5,730 bases of DNA. Origin: Undibacterium sp. (lineage in GTDB: Bacteria; Pseudomonadota; Gammaproteobacteria; Burkholderiales; Burkholderiaceae_D). How positions within the stretch are numbered: the stretch's first letter is position 1; each line of letters begins with the position of its first letter. Position numbers and translations under genes: made by a program. Location of the stretch: the NCBI GenBank assembly GCA_019752975.1, contig JAIELM010000408.1, positions 1-5,730 of the forward strand. Direction: 5' to 3'. Below the pieces are notes generated by a model. It ran no database searches. It saw only the letters and a list, made by a program, of their open reading frames with translations, and was not told the origin of the DNA. Positions 5,566 through 5,730 of the stretch are shown one piece after another.

Positions 5566-5730
5566 AAATAACGAATCAGGCGCGCTGGGTTGCCTAGTAC
5601 TAGCGCATTATTTGGTACATCCTTAGTCACCACGCTGCCTGCTCCTATCATCGCATTCTTGCCTATGATTATTCCGGGTAAAATCGTGGCGTTGGCGCCA
5701 ATAGACGCACCTGTTTGCACCACGGTTTGT
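5547..5730 (-). CDS. Hexapeptide-repeat (left-handed beta-helix) sugar acyltransferase, C-terminal 60 residues
   Basis: Only the 3' end is inside the window. The frame reads 60 residues ending IDEIS and a TGA at 5549-5547. Seen: hexapeptide-type turns ([19 protein letters not shown], then [19 protein letters not shown]) followed by the family's closing segment [20 protein letters not shown]. This matches trimeric acyltransferases such as FdtC, QdtC and WlbB, which N-acylate amino-sugar nucleotides using acetyl-CoA or another acyl-CoA; the catalytic and acyl-selecting residues lie upstream, out of view. Standing directly before a 3-aminotransferase gene, it most likely acylates that enzyme's dTDP-3-amino sugar product. 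The final residues IDEIS are encoded by the first units of a 13-bp tandem repeat, so the natural C-terminus may have been altered by repeat growth. It could instead be the acyltransferase half of a WxcM-like protein, but no C-terminal cupin follows. Confidence 0.9.
   Translation of the reverse strand, partial: QTVVQTGASIGANATILPGIIIGKNAMIGAGSVVTKDVPNNALVLGNPARLIRYLIDEIS

Overview
This window is an interior piece of a surface-polysaccharide (O-antigen type) gene cluster. Every gene is on the minus strand, so transcription runs from the right edge (5730) to the left edge (1). The product types (MOP-family lipid-linked oligosaccharide flippase, two cytoplasmic glycosyltransferases, dTDP-3-amino-sugar enzymes, WbpV/Gnu-like SDR) point to a Gram-negative bacterium using the Wzx/Wzy pathway. 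The moderate GC content and general protein character would suit a betaproteobacterium (Burkholderiales or Nitrosomonadales), but this is only an impression from reading, not a computed assignment.

In transcription order the layout is as follows. (1) 5730-5547: the last 60 codons of a left-handed beta-helix (hexapeptide) acyltransferase. (2) About 5565-5475: a 13-bp tandem repeat array that begins inside the final codons of the acyltransferase and fills most of the gap to the next gene. (3) 5445-4336: a complete PLP-dependent sugar aminotransferase of the FdtB/QdtB type. (4) 4313-4209: a roughly 100-bp element with 17-bp perfect terminal inverted repeats and TA at both ends, which looks like a MITE and is lodged between the aminotransferase and the flippase. 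(5) 4196-2946: the Wzx flippase. (6) 2949-1543: an atypical GT-B-like glycosyltransferase. (7) 1546-740: a GT2 family, rhamnosyltransferase-like glycosyltransferase. (8) 743-1: an extended SDR sugar-nucleotide (or lipid-linked sugar) epimerase/reductase, cut off by the window edge.

The last four genes are joined by three successive ATGA stop/start overlaps, so they form a tight, translationally coupled block. Their inferred joint role: the acyltransferase and aminotransferase make a dTDP-3-acylamino-3,6-dideoxyhexose (Fuc3NAc or Qui3NAc type); the SDR helps form the initiating amino sugar (UDP-linked, or on undecaprenyl-PP); the two glycosyltransferases extend the lipid-linked repeat unit; and Wzx flips it across the inner membrane. 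The 3,4-ketoisomerase, RmlA/RmlB, the Wzy polymerase and the initiating phosphoglycosyltransferase are not in this window and would be expected outside it. I see no tRNA, rRNA, CRISPR array, convincing promoter or Rho-independent terminator. No gene-free stretch exceeds about 140 bases. I found no wholly new system; the most unusual items are the two small repeat structures at the gene junctions.
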